From JBNLAN01 sp050302175 (GTDB lineage: Bacteria > Pseudomonadota > Zetaproteobacteria > Mariprofundales > Mariprofundaceae), in NCBI GenBank assembly GCA_050302175.1, contig JBNLAN010000009.1:62001-126000 (forward strand): a stretch of 64,000 nucleotides of DNA, in the 5' to 3' direction. Under the pieces are notes generated by a model, which was given only the letters and a program-made list of their open reading frames with translations, made no database searches and was not told where the DNA came from. Shown here one piece after another: positions 55,701 to 64,000 of the stretch. Each line of letters opens with the position of its first letter. Positions within the stretch are counted from its first letter, which is position 1. A program made the translations under genes and the position numbers.

Positions 55701-57315
55701 CTTTCTGCTGGAACAACTCTTTCTCAGCTACTTTTTTCATCGGTGTGGTTCGGGCACCAATAATGAGGTTGTCCACATCCAGTGCTTTTTCCTGATCGAG
55801 TCGCCATATCGGACGTTGTGATTTGGTTTTTTTCAGAAGCCATTCGAGGTTACCTTCGAATTTTCTCAAGAGCACAAAGAGTGGAATCAATAGCGCCCCT
55901 CGCAACTGGATAAGTCCGTAGCGGGTTTTAAGAGAGCGGATGGAGAAGTGCCCCCTCTTAATTTTTATTTTTAATACTTCTCCGTTGATGCGGGCATGAA
56001 ACAGGCGTACCACCCAGTCACGGTATTCGGTTAGATTGATGATAAGATTCTGGATTGGCTCGAAATCAGTGCAGGATAATAAGTAGGCATGCGGATCCTT
56101 GATCAGTTGCTGTTCAATTGCCCAGTCATAAAGGCGTGCGCCAGGATAGGGTGTGGCATAGAAGACACCCGGGCTATGTATGCCTGCCTCGGTGATAGAG
56201 CTGCAAGTATCCGAGACGGATTCGAAATCTTCACCTACCATACCGACCATCAATGATCCACCCGGATACATCGGTGATGCATCCAGACGCCTGTAAGCAT
56301 CGATGTTCTCCTGCCGAGTCGTTCGCTTCCAGTAGAGATCGAGAATCTTCTGGCTGCCGGACTCGTAGCCATAGCCGACGGCAATGCAGTTGGTGTTACT
56401 TAATGTGTTGATGTTTTCCTCGGTGATGAAGTTGGCACGTGTCGCAGTCTGCCAGAAGCAGTTTGGGAAGTTTTCATTCATCATCGCTGCCAACTCTATG
56501 GCCGAACGGCGGTTAGTGAAGACCATCTCCTCGCCGATACCGAAAAGGTTGATGCCGTAGTTGTCGACTAAAAACTGTAGATTTTTGCGAAGATATTCCA
56601 TGGAGTGTCTTTTAAAACCGACGAACTCCTGTTCATGGATGCAAAAAGTGCATTTGTCCGTGCAACCTCGTGTGGCCATTACAGGAAAGGACCTGACAAA
56701 ATCAACTTTGTTTGGCCTGTTATTGATTCTGAGATAGTTAGTCAGTTTGCTGAGGAAGGCGGACGAAGTCGCGTAATATTCCATGTCAATTAGGTGGTAG
56801 GCAGGGAGGGGCAGATCGTCCATGTGGTCGAAAAAGAGGCGCCCTGGTTTGTGTAGTAGCTTGCCATCCTCGGCCCGATGCGTAACACCGGGGATATCCT
56901 GAATGTCGTCAGGGTACCCATCACGGATGGCCTCACTGATTTTCAGGAAAGGAATTTCACCATAGCCATGAACCGTGTAGTCGATGGGAGCATGGGCAAA
57001 GAGATTATGATCGTTGCCGGTGACGACCTGCCCACCAACAACCAGAGGTATATCTGGAAATGCCCGCTTGAGCTCTCCGGTCATCTGAAGGATATGTTGA
57101 TAGGCAGTGATGATGCCGCCGATGCCAATTACGTCTGGTTTGAATTCGCGGCACGTCTCCACTACCCATTCGATGTTGCGTTCTTTGGCATTATCGATCA
57201 GCTTCACCTCGAAGCCATTGTTTTCCAGATGTGCAGCGATGTACATTAACCCAATGGGGGGGAAGTAATTGGGAACGGAAGGTCTGGCTGGTGTATAAAT
57301 CAGGGCAACTTTCAT
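55678..57315 (-). CDS. B12-binding-domain radical SAM protein
   Basis: A 545-residue BchE/YgiQ-type protein. The N-terminal part is a cobalamin-binding domain: ALIYTPARPSVPNYFPPIGLMYIA and VVGGQVVTGNDHNLF. The radical SAM core begins with ATRGCTDKCTFCIHE, giving Cys-x3-Cys-x2-Cys. Such enzymes methylate or rearrange unactivated carbons in lipids, sugars or peptides. ATG at 57315 is used; the open frame begins at TTG 57324. It is the only leftward gene between 37 and 60 kb, so it likely has its own promoter in the AT-rich 144-base divergent gap. Confidence 0.87.
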   Translation of the reverse strand: MKVALIYTPARPSVPNYFPPIGLMYIAAHLENNGFEVKLIDNAKERNIEWVVETCREFKPDVIGIGGIITAYQHILQMTGELKRAFPDIPLVVGGQVVTGNDHNLFAHAPIDYTVHGYGEIPFLKISEAIRDGYPDDIQDIPGVTHRAEDGKLLHKPGRLFFDHMDDLPLPAYHLIDMEYYATSSAFLSKLTNYLRINNRPNKVDFVRSFPVMATRGCTDKCTFCIHEQEFVGFKRHSMEYLRKNLQFLVDNYGINLFGIGEEMVFTNRRSAIELAAMMNENFPNCFWQTATRANFITEENINTLSNTNCIAVGYGYESGSQKILDLYWKRTTRQENIDAYRRLDASPMYPGGSLMVGMVGEDFESVSDTCSSITEAGIHSPGVFYATPYPGARLYDWAIEQQLIKDPHAYLLSCTDFEPIQNLIINLTEYRDWVVRLFHARINGEVLKIKIKRGHFSIRSLKTRYGLIQLRGALLIPLFVLLRKFEGNLEWLLKKTKSQRPIWRLDQEKALDVDNLIIGARTTPMKKVAEKELFQQKVIEIKSE

Positions 57316-57459
57316 ATTGTACAATAATTTAATATTTATTATAAAATGTCTATGGTTTCAATACATAATAAATCTAGGGGAAATGGTTGGATTGTGAAGA
57401 CGGTTATCTGATCTTGAAGCGTGCTTTCTTTTCGATACCCAATTCTAATTTTCGTACAC

Positions 57460-58938
57460 ATGGATAAACAGCGCCAAATCCGTAATTCAGTTCTCTATTT
57501 TTTACCTGTGGTAGTCAGTAGCGTGATTCCGCTGATTGTTCTCCCTGTTTATACCCGCTATTTAACACCGGCAGATTATGGTATCTATGCTTTGGCCCAG
57601 ATATGGGCAACTCTCCTGTCCGGCTTTTTTCAATTTGGTTTAAACTCCTCTTACAATAGAAATTTCTTCAAGTACCGTGAGGTGCCTGAAAGCAATGGGA
57701 AATTACTTTATTCTGTTATGTTTTTCTCGCTGATAAGTTCGTCCGTTGGACTTTTGGGCACATATGTTTTCGAGGAGATGGTAGCTGAGTTTCTGACAGG
57801 CGATGCTTCTAATGGGCATATTGTGACGATGTTGTTGTTTGCGACTATCGTTACCAGCACCAATGTTTTTTATCTTAATTTTTTTAGGAACTCCGAACAT
57901 GTTCGTAGGTATGTCCTTTACACTGTCGCGGGGACTATCGGAAATGCCATGCTCGGCATTTTGTTTGTGGTGGTATACAAGGTTGGCGTGATAGGGCTCG
58001 CTTATGCTCAGTTGATTGTGGCGTTGGTGCTTTTCGCAATTATGAGCACTTTGTTGATGCGGCGTCTGGTATTCCGGTTTGATATGTTTTTGTTACAAGA
58101 GGCGCTGGTAATCGGATATCCAATTACGTTTAAATCGATGTTCGGAGTTGTCAATCAACAGTTCGATAAATATATGCTTGGGCTGTTGGGTACATTAGGC
58201 GGGGTTGGCGTTTACACCATTGGTCAGAATATCTCCTACATATCATTTATTTTTATGAATGCATTGCAGAATGTATTTTCTCCACGGGTATATCGGGAGA
58301 TGTTCGATAATGAAGAGGGTGGGGGAGTATTGGGTCCGTACCTGACTCCGTTCTTCTATCTTGCGATCCTGCCATGCGTGCTGCTGGCACTTTTCAGCGA
58401 AGAGGTGGTTTGGTTGCTGCTACCGACGGAATTCCAGGGGTCTGCACCGATTATTACTGTACTTAGTATGTATTACGGACTGATGTTCTTCGGTAAGGTG
58501 ACACCGCTGCAGTTGATGTATGCTAAACGTGCTGGAATCACTATGTGGTTGTTGGGATTAAGTATTATGTTAAATGTTGCCCTCAATATTCCGTTTATCA
58601 AGCTGTGGGGTGCTGTTGGCGCTGCCTGGGCGACGCTATTGGCCAGCGCAACGTCAATAGCGCTGGGTATCTATGTCGCCCAGAAATATTTCAGGATTCA
58701 TTGGCAATGGATGAAGTTGTCGACGATTCTCTTCATGTTTCTGCTGATTGTCGTAATAGTCACTACCTTACAGAGTATCGGGGTTGGTTACGGTGTCCAG
58801 CTATCAGTTAAGCTGTTGTTTCTTCTTGGTTTTATTTTTCTGGGTAACAGAATAGGCATCGTTACACGAGAGAATCTGCATGCGTTGAGAATGACGGTCG
58901 GTAGTCTTGCAAGTGGAAAACGGGCAGGAGGACAGTAA
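57460..58938 (+). CDS. Wzx-type oligosaccharide flippase
   Basis: A 492-residue membrane protein with about 12-14 hydrophobic helices across its whole length. NSVLYFLPVVVSSVIPLIVLPVYTRYLTPADYG (in part PVYTRYLTPADYGIYA) is the MATE-like family signature. It would move lipid-linked sugar units across the inner membrane. ATG at 57460 lacks a clear Shine-Dalgarno, and GTG 57421 in the same frame is an alternative start. Its stop is followed at once by the next gene. Confidence 0.9.
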   Translation: MDKQRQIRNSVLYFLPVVVSSVIPLIVLPVYTRYLTPADYGIYALAQIWATLLSGFFQFGLNSSYNRNFFKYREVPESNGKLLYSVMFFSLISSSVGLLGTYVFEEMVAEFLTGDASNGHIVTMLLFATIVTSTNVFYLNFFRNSEHVRRYVLYTVAGTIGNAMLGILFVVVYKVGVIGLAYAQLIVALVLFAIMSTLLMRRLVFRFDMFLLQEALVIGYPITFKSMFGVVNQQFDKYMLGLLGTLGGVGVYTIGQNISYISFIFMNALQNVFSPRVYREMFDNEEGGGVLGPYLTPFFYLAILPCVLLALFSEEVVWLLLPTEFQGSAPIITVLSMYYGLMFFGKVTPLQLMYAKRAGITMWLLGLSIMLNVALNIPFIKLWGAVGAAWATLLASATSIALGIYVAQKYFRIHWQWMKLSTILFMFLLIVVIVTTLQSIGVGYGVQLSVKLLFLLGFIFLGNRIGIVTRENLHALRMTVGSLASGKRAGGQ

Positions 58939-59234
58939 ATGGAGAAATGGTTGACGTTGATTCGGAAATACCCGTGGATCGATCTCCTCTGGTTCGGCAT
59001 CTATCGTCTTCGTGTCAAAGTAATGGAGATTGTCTCCGCACTGTGGTTTCGTGGCAAATGCACCGCTATGGGAATTGCTTTTGGACGTCGTGGCCGTGTT
59101 TGGGGGGAAGTGCAATCAACAGGCCCCCGGGTAGCTGGATTAGTCTGGGTGATAACCTTTGGATCACAACATGAGCAAATCGATTCCTGTCAATTATCTT
59201 ACGGCGGACTTACCAGCCTGGGTGGTTAGATAAT
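58939..59234 (+). pseudogene. Broken hexapeptide acyltransferase
   Basis: The first 58 codons read MEKWLTLIRKYPWIDLLWF ... GIAFGRRGRVWGEVQ, a typical start of a sugar acetyltransferase. The expected continuation NRPPGSWISLGDNLWIT is in another frame, reached by one extra base in the six-G run at 59102-59107. A further stretch, SKSIPVNYLTADLPAW, is in the third frame and then stops at 59232-59234. No complete hexapeptide domain can be built. A base-calling error in the G run is possible, but the second shift and the short end argue for decay. An intact gene of the same kind follows directly. Confidence 0.65.
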
Positions 59235-59849
59235 ATGAAAATCCTTAATCTGATTCTTGAGGAACTGGAGGCGTGGTTGACAACCCTGATCTCGGCAGTG
59301 CCCGGCCGGGTAGGTAGAGCTTTACGTATGGCATATTACAGGCTAGCACTCAAGGAGTCAGGCCACCTTTCGTTCGGCAGACATGTGGAGATCAGCTGTC
59401 CCTCCAATATTCGTATGGGCAATGGAATCTATCTGGTGGATGGGGTGATCTTACGGGCCTGTAACAATGCCTCGCTGATCATTGGCGATCGTTTTTCGGC
59501 CAACGGTAATGCCCGGATTATTGCTGACAACGGTGGGGAAATAAGAATTGGCAGTGGAGTAATGATCGGGCCTAACGTAGTGATACGGGCAAGCAATCAT
59601 GCTCACAAGAGAACCGATATTCCAATCTGGGAGCAGGGGCAGACAGGAGGAAAAATTGTTATCGGTGACGATGTATGGATTGGCGCAAACGTGGTTGTGG
59701 TTTCCGGAGTGACGATTGGTTCACATGTGATTGTCGCTGCCGGTGCTGTTGTAACCCGGGACGTGCCCGATTATGCGGTGGTTGCAGGTGTGCCTGCGAG
59801 GCTGATTCGGGACCGGCGCAAGGAGCAGGTGGAGTCCGTGGATGAATGA
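59235..59849 (+). CDS. Hexapeptide-repeat acyltransferase (LbH)
   Basis: A 204-residue WbbJ-type acetyltransferase. After a helical start (LEELEAWLTTLISA) the beta-helix shows FGRHVEISCPSNIRMGNGIYL, SLIIGDRFSANGNARIIADNG in part and VIGDDVWIGANVVVVSGVTIG (in part). The catalytic His is in IRASNHAHKR. It adds acetyl or another acyl group to a sugar. Its start lies directly after the broken copy, and its end overlaps the methyltransferase gene by 8 bases. Confidence 0.9.
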   Translation: MKILNLILEELEAWLTTLISAVPGRVGRALRMAYYRLALKESGHLSFGRHVEISCPSNIRMGNGIYLVDGVILRACNNASLIIGDRFSANGNARIIADNGGEIRIGSGVMIGPNVVIRASNHAHKRTDIPIWEQGQTGGKIVIGDDVWIGANVVVVSGVTIGSHVIVAAGAVVTRDVPDYAVVAGVPARLIRDRRKEQVESVDE

Positions 59850-60732
59850 GTGCTGTTTGGCGTGCGGGAGTGGACTGGAGGGCAGTAGAATTGATTATCC
59901 TGGTTCGGGCAAAGAGACCGGACTGTCATTCGATGAGATAGAAATCTGTCCTCAATGTGGGTTCGGTGTGGCAATCCCACGCGTTACGCAGGGCGAACTT
60001 GATCAGTTCTATGCCAGTGGAGCTTATTGGGATGGTGTCGTCAGTGAGAATCCCTATCAGATGGCACATGAAGCGAGTCAGTCGAAGATAAGGGTAGAGG
60101 CCTGCCTGCCGGCTCTGACGTCACTGGATCAGGTTCGTGTGCTGGAAATTGGCGCTGGCCACGCGTATACGATTGGCTGGCTCGAGCACTATCTGGGCAA
60201 ACGCTTCTGCTGCTACGACTTTATTGAGCATGATGAGGAGCGTGCCAGGCAAATCGAAACAGAGAACCATGTCGCACATCGCTATAGCAAGCTGCAGGCA
60301 TGTGCGAAAGCCTACGACCTCATCCTGATGAACCATGTGCTTGAACATGTAGTCGATCCCTTTCTCTTTCTTTCCGACGTTATAGGGCATCTGGATGTTG
60401 GCGGTATTGTCCATGTGGAGACACCACATTCGGATTATCGCTACAAAGAGGATGTGTTTCCGCACACCCTGTTTTTTACCGAACCTGCTTATGCGGCTTT
60501 GGAGAAGCGACTCGGCCTTGAACGAGTTCGCTGTGAAAGCTTCGGTCGGAGTATTCGGGAATCTGTGTCAGACAAACTTTCGGCAAAGGTGATCGGTCAG
60601 TTATTCAAGTTTACAGTTTTGACGGGGGGGGCTTCGCTCTGCCGCTGGGCAGATAGGCTGTTATGGCAATATGGCCGACGATCCGACAATCGAATCTGGT
60701 TACGGTGGATTGTCAGGCGGTGCGAGGACTGA
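59842..60732 (+). CDS. SAM-dependent methyltransferase with N-terminal zinc ribbon
   Basis: A 296-residue protein. A zinc-ribbon pair (CLACGSG and CPQCGFG, residues 5-8 and about 36-39) precedes a Methyltransf_23 domain: VRVLEIGAGHAYTIGWLEHY, LILMNHVLEHVVDPFLFL and GGIVHVETPHSDY. This is a common layout in O-antigen loci for sugar methyltransferases. It converges on the PhyH gene with 7 bases between. Confidence 0.85.
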   Translation: MNECCLACGSGLEGSRIDYPGSGKETGLSFDEIEICPQCGFGVAIPRVTQGELDQFYASGAYWDGVVSENPYQMAHEASQSKIRVEACLPALTSLDQVRVLEIGAGHAYTIGWLEHYLGKRFCCYDFIEHDEERARQIETENHVAHRYSKLQACAKAYDLILMNHVLEHVVDPFLFLSDVIGHLDVGGIVHVETPHSDYRYKEDVFPHTLFFTEPAYAALEKRLGLERVRCESFGRSIRESVSDKLSAKVIGQLFKFTVLTGGASLCRWADRLLWQYGRRSDNRIWLRWIVRRCED

Positions 60733-60739
60733 GTGTCAT

Positions 60740-61723
60740 TTAACCGCTTAGACACGATTTAGGGATAAACGATTTCTGAAATGGCGACAGTTCTGCGTAT
60801 GCATCGCTCGGGAAACTGTAGTTCTGATGCTGGTAGAATGGCCGTAGTGGCATAAAAACGGCAAATCCGAGATCACGGTGGCCGGTGACAGGCAGGTTGG
60901 CTCTGTGGACCCCCCGCGTATCTTCAATTACAACTGTGCCTGCTTTGACAGTGCTCAATACGCGCCGGTCCGAACCAGCAGGATAAAGGCTGTCGACTTC
61001 CCGGTCTTCAAAATAGCGTTTGTCATTGAATTCATTGTAATTTCTGTGGCTGCCAACAATATATTCATGCGGTCCTGTTTCCGTGGTGCAATCCGATAGA
61101 AACACGAACATCTTCAACAGATGAAATCTGTTGTTCAGGTCGCGATGCCAGTAGTGGTTCATGGATTTATAGGGGGCGGGAAAGTTTCTTCGTACATAAG
61201 CTTCTACCAGCTTGGGGATGATTCCCAGATAGTGGCCAATTACGGTCAACAGAAACGGATCGGTCCAGACGGCACGGTATGTAGCGGAGAGTTCCAGCAT
61301 CGGTACGGTCAGGGTGGAGGGGTTGAAATCCCTGATAACCTGTTCGTAACTTTCGGCCTCCGAGGCATCGAATGTTACACCCCACTCCTTCAGCTGTTGG
61401 GTGGTGCCCAGCATATGGTTGTCAATGAGGGCTTTATGCTGCTGAGGATCGATTCGGGTCTGGGCAAGGCAAGGCGTCCTGAATTTCAGATTGTTCAGAG
61501 CTGACTGTAATTCCTGCTGCATGGTGGCTAATGTTTCGCCGTTTACATAGTCGGGAAGGATAACAAAACCGGTTTGCTTCAGTTCATCCAGTATGCTGGC
61601 CTGTTCTTCGGATAATTTGGGAAGATGGCGTACGTTTGAATAGCTTTCTGTATATAGGGCACGACTTTTTAGTTTATCAATAAAAGTTGGCTCGCGAAAA
61701 GTAAGTGCAGTATCCTGATGCAT
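60740..61723 (-). CDS. Phytanoyl-CoA dioxygenase (PhyH) family protein
   Basis: A 327-residue Fe(II)/2-oxoglutarate oxygenase of the PhyH type. The metal triad is visible as His-x-Asp in HYWHRDLNN and the distal His in DTRGVHRANLPV, with the 2-oxoglutarate Arg soon after. Its location suggests hydroxylation of a sugar, lipid or amino-acid component of the surface glycan. It is divergent from the next gene with 39 bases between. Confidence 0.87.
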   Translation of the reverse strand: MHQDTALTFREPTFIDKLKSRALYTESYSNVRHLPKLSEEQASILDELKQTGFVILPDYVNGETLATMQQELQSALNNLKFRTPCLAQTRIDPQQHKALIDNHMLGTTQQLKEWGVTFDASEAESYEQVIRDFNPSTLTVPMLELSATYRAVWTDPFLLTVIGHYLGIIPKLVEAYVRRNFPAPYKSMNHYWHRDLNNRFHLLKMFVFLSDCTTETGPHEYIVGSHRNYNEFNDKRYFEDREVDSLYPAGSDRRVLSTVKAGTVVIEDTRGVHRANLPVTGHRDLGFAVFMPLRPFYQHQNYSFPSDAYAELSPFQKSFIPKSCLSG

Positions 61724-61762
61724 CGTGACAACCCCCTATAATTTTGGAATGATTATATACCA

Positions 61763-62776
61763 ATGAGTACTAATGACCAAGTCTGTGCTACGAATATTGT
61801 GGCGGTTGCTGTGGATGCCGGGCCAATACAGGTAATGAAAGCGCTCACTTTTCCCAATATGCGTCTGGTTCGGGAGACTACATCGATAGATGGCTGTGAC
61901 CTCCTGATTGTTGGGACATCAGGAAGTGAAGCGGGCCAGTTGATAGAAATGCAGATGAGAAGAAAAGCCGTGTTATCTTCGACACCTCTGATTGTAATCG
62001 AAGATTTTCCAGGTAACTACCGCCACGTGGATGGAGGCGAGCCGGACTTATTGCTGGTCGAGCACGAATGCGTGGCGGCACTCCATCGTCGTCGGCTGGG
62101 ATCCTGTCCGGAAATTGTTGTCTTGCCTAACCCACGCTATGATCCGTTTCGGCGCGAGGGTGTCAGTGTGGCTGCGTTGTTGCAGAAGCAGTGGAAAGCA
62201 TCAACGGGCAGACCCTCCATTTTGTGGGCTGGGCAACCCGAAACGGAAGATGCGCTAAGGACGCTTGAATACCTTTTTCCTGATATTTCGGATTTGCATC
62301 TGACTGTTTTGATGAAAGCACACCCCAGAGATGGTGGTTACCGAGAAGGCGTATATGCCAGTTTTTTTGAATCTCATCAGATCCCTTATATTGATGTAAC
62401 GAATATTTCGCTGAGGAATTGCTGCCTTGAATATGCCCCGCGCCTAATCATTACTCAGTTTTCTTCCTTGGCAATTGAGGCAGGATTTATGTCGCTTCCA
62501 TCTATCTATGTACTTTACCAGGAAATTGGTGCAAAACGTCTCTTCGCCGACAAAGGCTACTCAGTTCCGCCGTGGTGTGATTACGGGGCAGCGTTATTAA
62601 TTGACCGGCCAGAGGGACAGAGAGAAGCACTTGAGTTGGCGTTATTTGACGAAGGTGCCAGAAGCAACATGATTAGCTCCTTCGAACATTTTTGGGGAGG
62701 GCAATGTTCGGCGAAAGATGTCAACGCTTGCATTATGAGGCTTGCTGATAAGAATGTGTTTAGTTGCGGGCATTAA
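61763..62776 (+). CDS. GT-B-like hypothetical protein of surface glycan locus
   Basis: A 337-residue protein not recognised at family level. It shares with the 54129-55700 protein the pattern of a GT-B C-terminal half: VLMKAHPRDGGYREGVY, then APRLIITQFSSLAIEAGFMSLPSIYVLYQE (in part SSLAIEAGFMSLPS). No signal peptide or membrane helix is evident. It may be a glycosyltransferase or a nucleotide-sugar epimerase/hydrolase. Confidence 0.6.
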   Translation: MSTNDQVCATNIVAVAVDAGPIQVMKALTFPNMRLVRETTSIDGCDLLIVGTSGSEAGQLIEMQMRRKAVLSSTPLIVIEDFPGNYRHVDGGEPDLLLVEHECVAALHRRRLGSCPEIVVLPNPRYDPFRREGVSVAALLQKQWKASTGRPSILWAGQPETEDALRTLEYLFPDISDLHLTVLMKAHPRDGGYREGVYASFFESHQIPYIDVTNISLRNCCLEYAPRLIITQFSSLAIEAGFMSLPSIYVLYQEIGAKRLFADKGYSVPPWCDYGAALLIDRPEGQREALELALFDEGARSNMISSFEHFWGGQCSAKDVNACIMRLADKNVFSCGH

Positions 62777-62790
62777 AGCGCCGCGGATAA

Positions 62791-63942
62791 ATGGGGGCCT
62801 TAATGTCACGACGTCCAATGATCATTCCAATTCAGGCGGAGGGGAAGTATGCGCAGCATAATCTTCTTTGTGATGGAAGTGTCGCTCTTTCGGAAGATGA
62901 AATTGCCCCGTTACTGGAAACGATCCCTTTTGATGAACCGATTACAAGTTTACTGCATCCGGAAGTTCGTTATGAGGTAACGGATCACTGCAATGCTAAT
63001 TGCATCATGTGCCCGCGCGAGGAGCACGAACATGGTCGCGAGCACGGCATTATGGATCAGGCTAAATACGAGAAAAGTATCGATGAAGTGGTTTCGCTAG
63101 GAGCTAAAAAGGTGGTTCTGACCGGGTTCGGCGAGCCGATGATCGACAAGCACCTTGAAGATAAAATCGCCTATGCAAAGAGGAAGGGGCTGCAAACCTA
63201 TATCATCACCAATGGCTCCGTGCTGACCGGTAAAAGGGCACGCGGCCTGATCGAGGCCGGCCTCGATGAGATGCGCGTCAGTTTCTATGGTATGCGGAGT
63301 GAGACCTACAATGCCGTTATGCAGGGGTTGGAGTTCGAGAAAACAAAGGCGGGTTTGCTCTCGTTTCTGGAAATGCGTGATAGCCTTGGAGCATCGACAA
63401 GGGTTCAACTCTCCTATCTTGTATTGCCCGAGAACGAGTCGGATACGGAACCCTTTAAAGAGTACTGGGAGCCGAAGGTGGAGGCGATTGAGATATGGAA
63501 GCCTCACAACTTCGGTGACGGGAAGGATTACCGGCAACGTGCCGAAGATTCCGGCGTGAAATCAACCTGCGGACGCCCGGAAAATGGGCCGTTGCAGATT
63601 CAATGGAATGGTGAGGTAATTCCTTGCTGCTACGATTACAATAACAAGATTATTCTAGGTAATGCATTCGAAACACCGGTGCTGGAAGTGATGAATTCGC
63701 CGAAATACCGGCTGTTGCGGTACGCACATCGAGCCGGGCGCTTCGCTCTGTTTCCATATTGCGATCAATGTGACCAGCTGCTGCCGCATGCTGATGCGCT
63801 TGTCTATACAAATAGGCATAATCTGTCGGCGGAAGAGGCGGTGAAACTATCCAACACCGACCTGTATGACCTTGTGAATGCAAGAGAGATAGAAGAATCT
63901 GAAATGAGTGAACGTTATCGGGAGGGTCACCGCAACTCCTGA
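62791..63942 (+). CDS. Radical SAM/SPASM domain protein
   Basis: A 383-residue radical SAM enzyme. DHCNANCIMCPREEHEHG carries Cys-x3-Cys-x2-Cys; LTGFGEPMIDKHLEDK is the GGE-like SAM motif. The C-terminal SPASM region contains VIPCCYDYNNK and YCDQCDQL, enough for auxiliary clusters. SPASM enzymes modify peptides, sugars or alcohols. The nearest substrate context is the glycan locus. ATG 62791 is used; 62803 is an alternative. It overlaps the next start by one base. Confidence 0.88.
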   Translation: MGALMSRRPMIIPIQAEGKYAQHNLLCDGSVALSEDEIAPLLETIPFDEPITSLLHPEVRYEVTDHCNANCIMCPREEHEHGREHGIMDQAKYEKSIDEVVSLGAKKVVLTGFGEPMIDKHLEDKIAYAKRKGLQTYIITNGSVLTGKRARGLIEAGLDEMRVSFYGMRSETYNAVMQGLEFEKTKAGLLSFLEMRDSLGASTRVQLSYLVLPENESDTEPFKEYWEPKVEAIEIWKPHNFGDGKDYRQRAEDSGVKSTCGRPENGPLQIQWNGEVIPCCYDYNNKIILGNAFETPVLEVMNSPKYRLLRYAHRAGRFALFPYCDQCDQLLPHADALVYTNRHNLSAEEAVKLSNTDLYDLVNAREIEESEMSERYREGHRNS

Positions 63943-64000
63943 TGTCTGTTCAAATATGTCGTCATCCGGAAGATTTCGAACAGATTTTGGGGGGTAAGCG
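63942..64000 (+). CDS. Start of an unidentified gene, cut by window end
   Basis: ATG at 63942 overlaps the stop of the SPASM gene and 19 codons remain open to the window edge. They begin MSVQICRHPEDFEQI. This is too short to assign; the tight overlap suggests it is a real gene in the same unit. Confidence 0.5.
   Translation, partial: MSVQICRHPEDFEQILGGK

Overview
The window reads as a stretch of chromosome from a Gram-negative proteobacterium. Supporting signs are KdsA (Kdo for lipopolysaccharide), a single large PurL, HflD, GluQ, FtsB and an ntrB-like histidine kinase. The mixture of gamma-like genes (hflD, gluQ) with otherwise unplaced neighbours is compatible with a Zetaproteobacterium such as Mariprofundus, but that is a guess from gene content and not proven here. 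Coding is dense on both strands and no intergenic gap exceeds about 200 bases. No tRNA, rRNA, CRISPR array, complete insertion sequence or integrase was seen.

Layout. (1) 1-8942: a 5'-truncated arsenosugar radical SAM gene (arsS), a PAS histidine kinase behind hflD, a ferritin-like DUF455 gene, a leftward group (cation/proton antiporter, gluQ, cysM), and rpsT with a clear promoter and terminator. (2) 9081-15333: eleven short metabolic and tailoring genes packed head to tail, most with overlapping stop/start codons (cupin, GFA, TrmO, DUF2267, methyltransferase, PhzF, FMN-binding, YiiD-type thioesterase, phosphatase, GNAT, SDR). (3) 15389-16794: an ilvE-type aminotransferase divergent from a MarR regulator, with two matching operator-like boxes between them. 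(4) 16945-19130: an apparent integron gene-cassette array without an integrase, holding four cassette ORFs and three attC-like sites; the last cassette is cut off at a REP-like hairpin. (5) 19154-24982: GNAT, purL, two small exported proteins, and a lone receiver domain.

(6) 25143-37177: an uninterrupted rightward chain pyrG-kdsA-eno-ftsB-gltX-cysS that runs, largely by overlapping genes, into nucleotide-sugar genes (UDP-sugar dehydrogenase, cysC, manC, rmlA, rmlB). (7) 37216-54118: an EPS-type MarR regulator with palindromes at its start, then a locus for pseudaminic acid (pseB, pseC, pseG, pseI, pseF) interleaved with an aldo/keto reductase, a class III aminotransferase, methyltransferases, WbqC, two DegT-type proteins, a NeuD/PglD-type acetyltransferase, a beta-propeller protein, a FemAB-like protein and a GNAT. 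No ordinary PseH is visible. (8) 54129-64000: surface glycan assembly genes, including two glycosyltransferase-like proteins, a B12-type radical SAM protein, a Wzx-type flippase, one broken and one intact hexapeptide acyltransferase, a methyltransferase, a PhyH dioxygenase and a SPASM radical SAM protein.

Taken together, regions 6-8 form a pathway from central precursors (CTP, phosphoenolpyruvate, UDP-GlcNAc) to CMP-pseudaminic acid, GDP-mannose and dTDP-4-keto-6-deoxyglucose. These would feed a decorated cell-surface or flagellar glycan. By eye, base composition drops in the cassette array and in the polysaccharide genes after about 40 kb, which suits acquired DNA.
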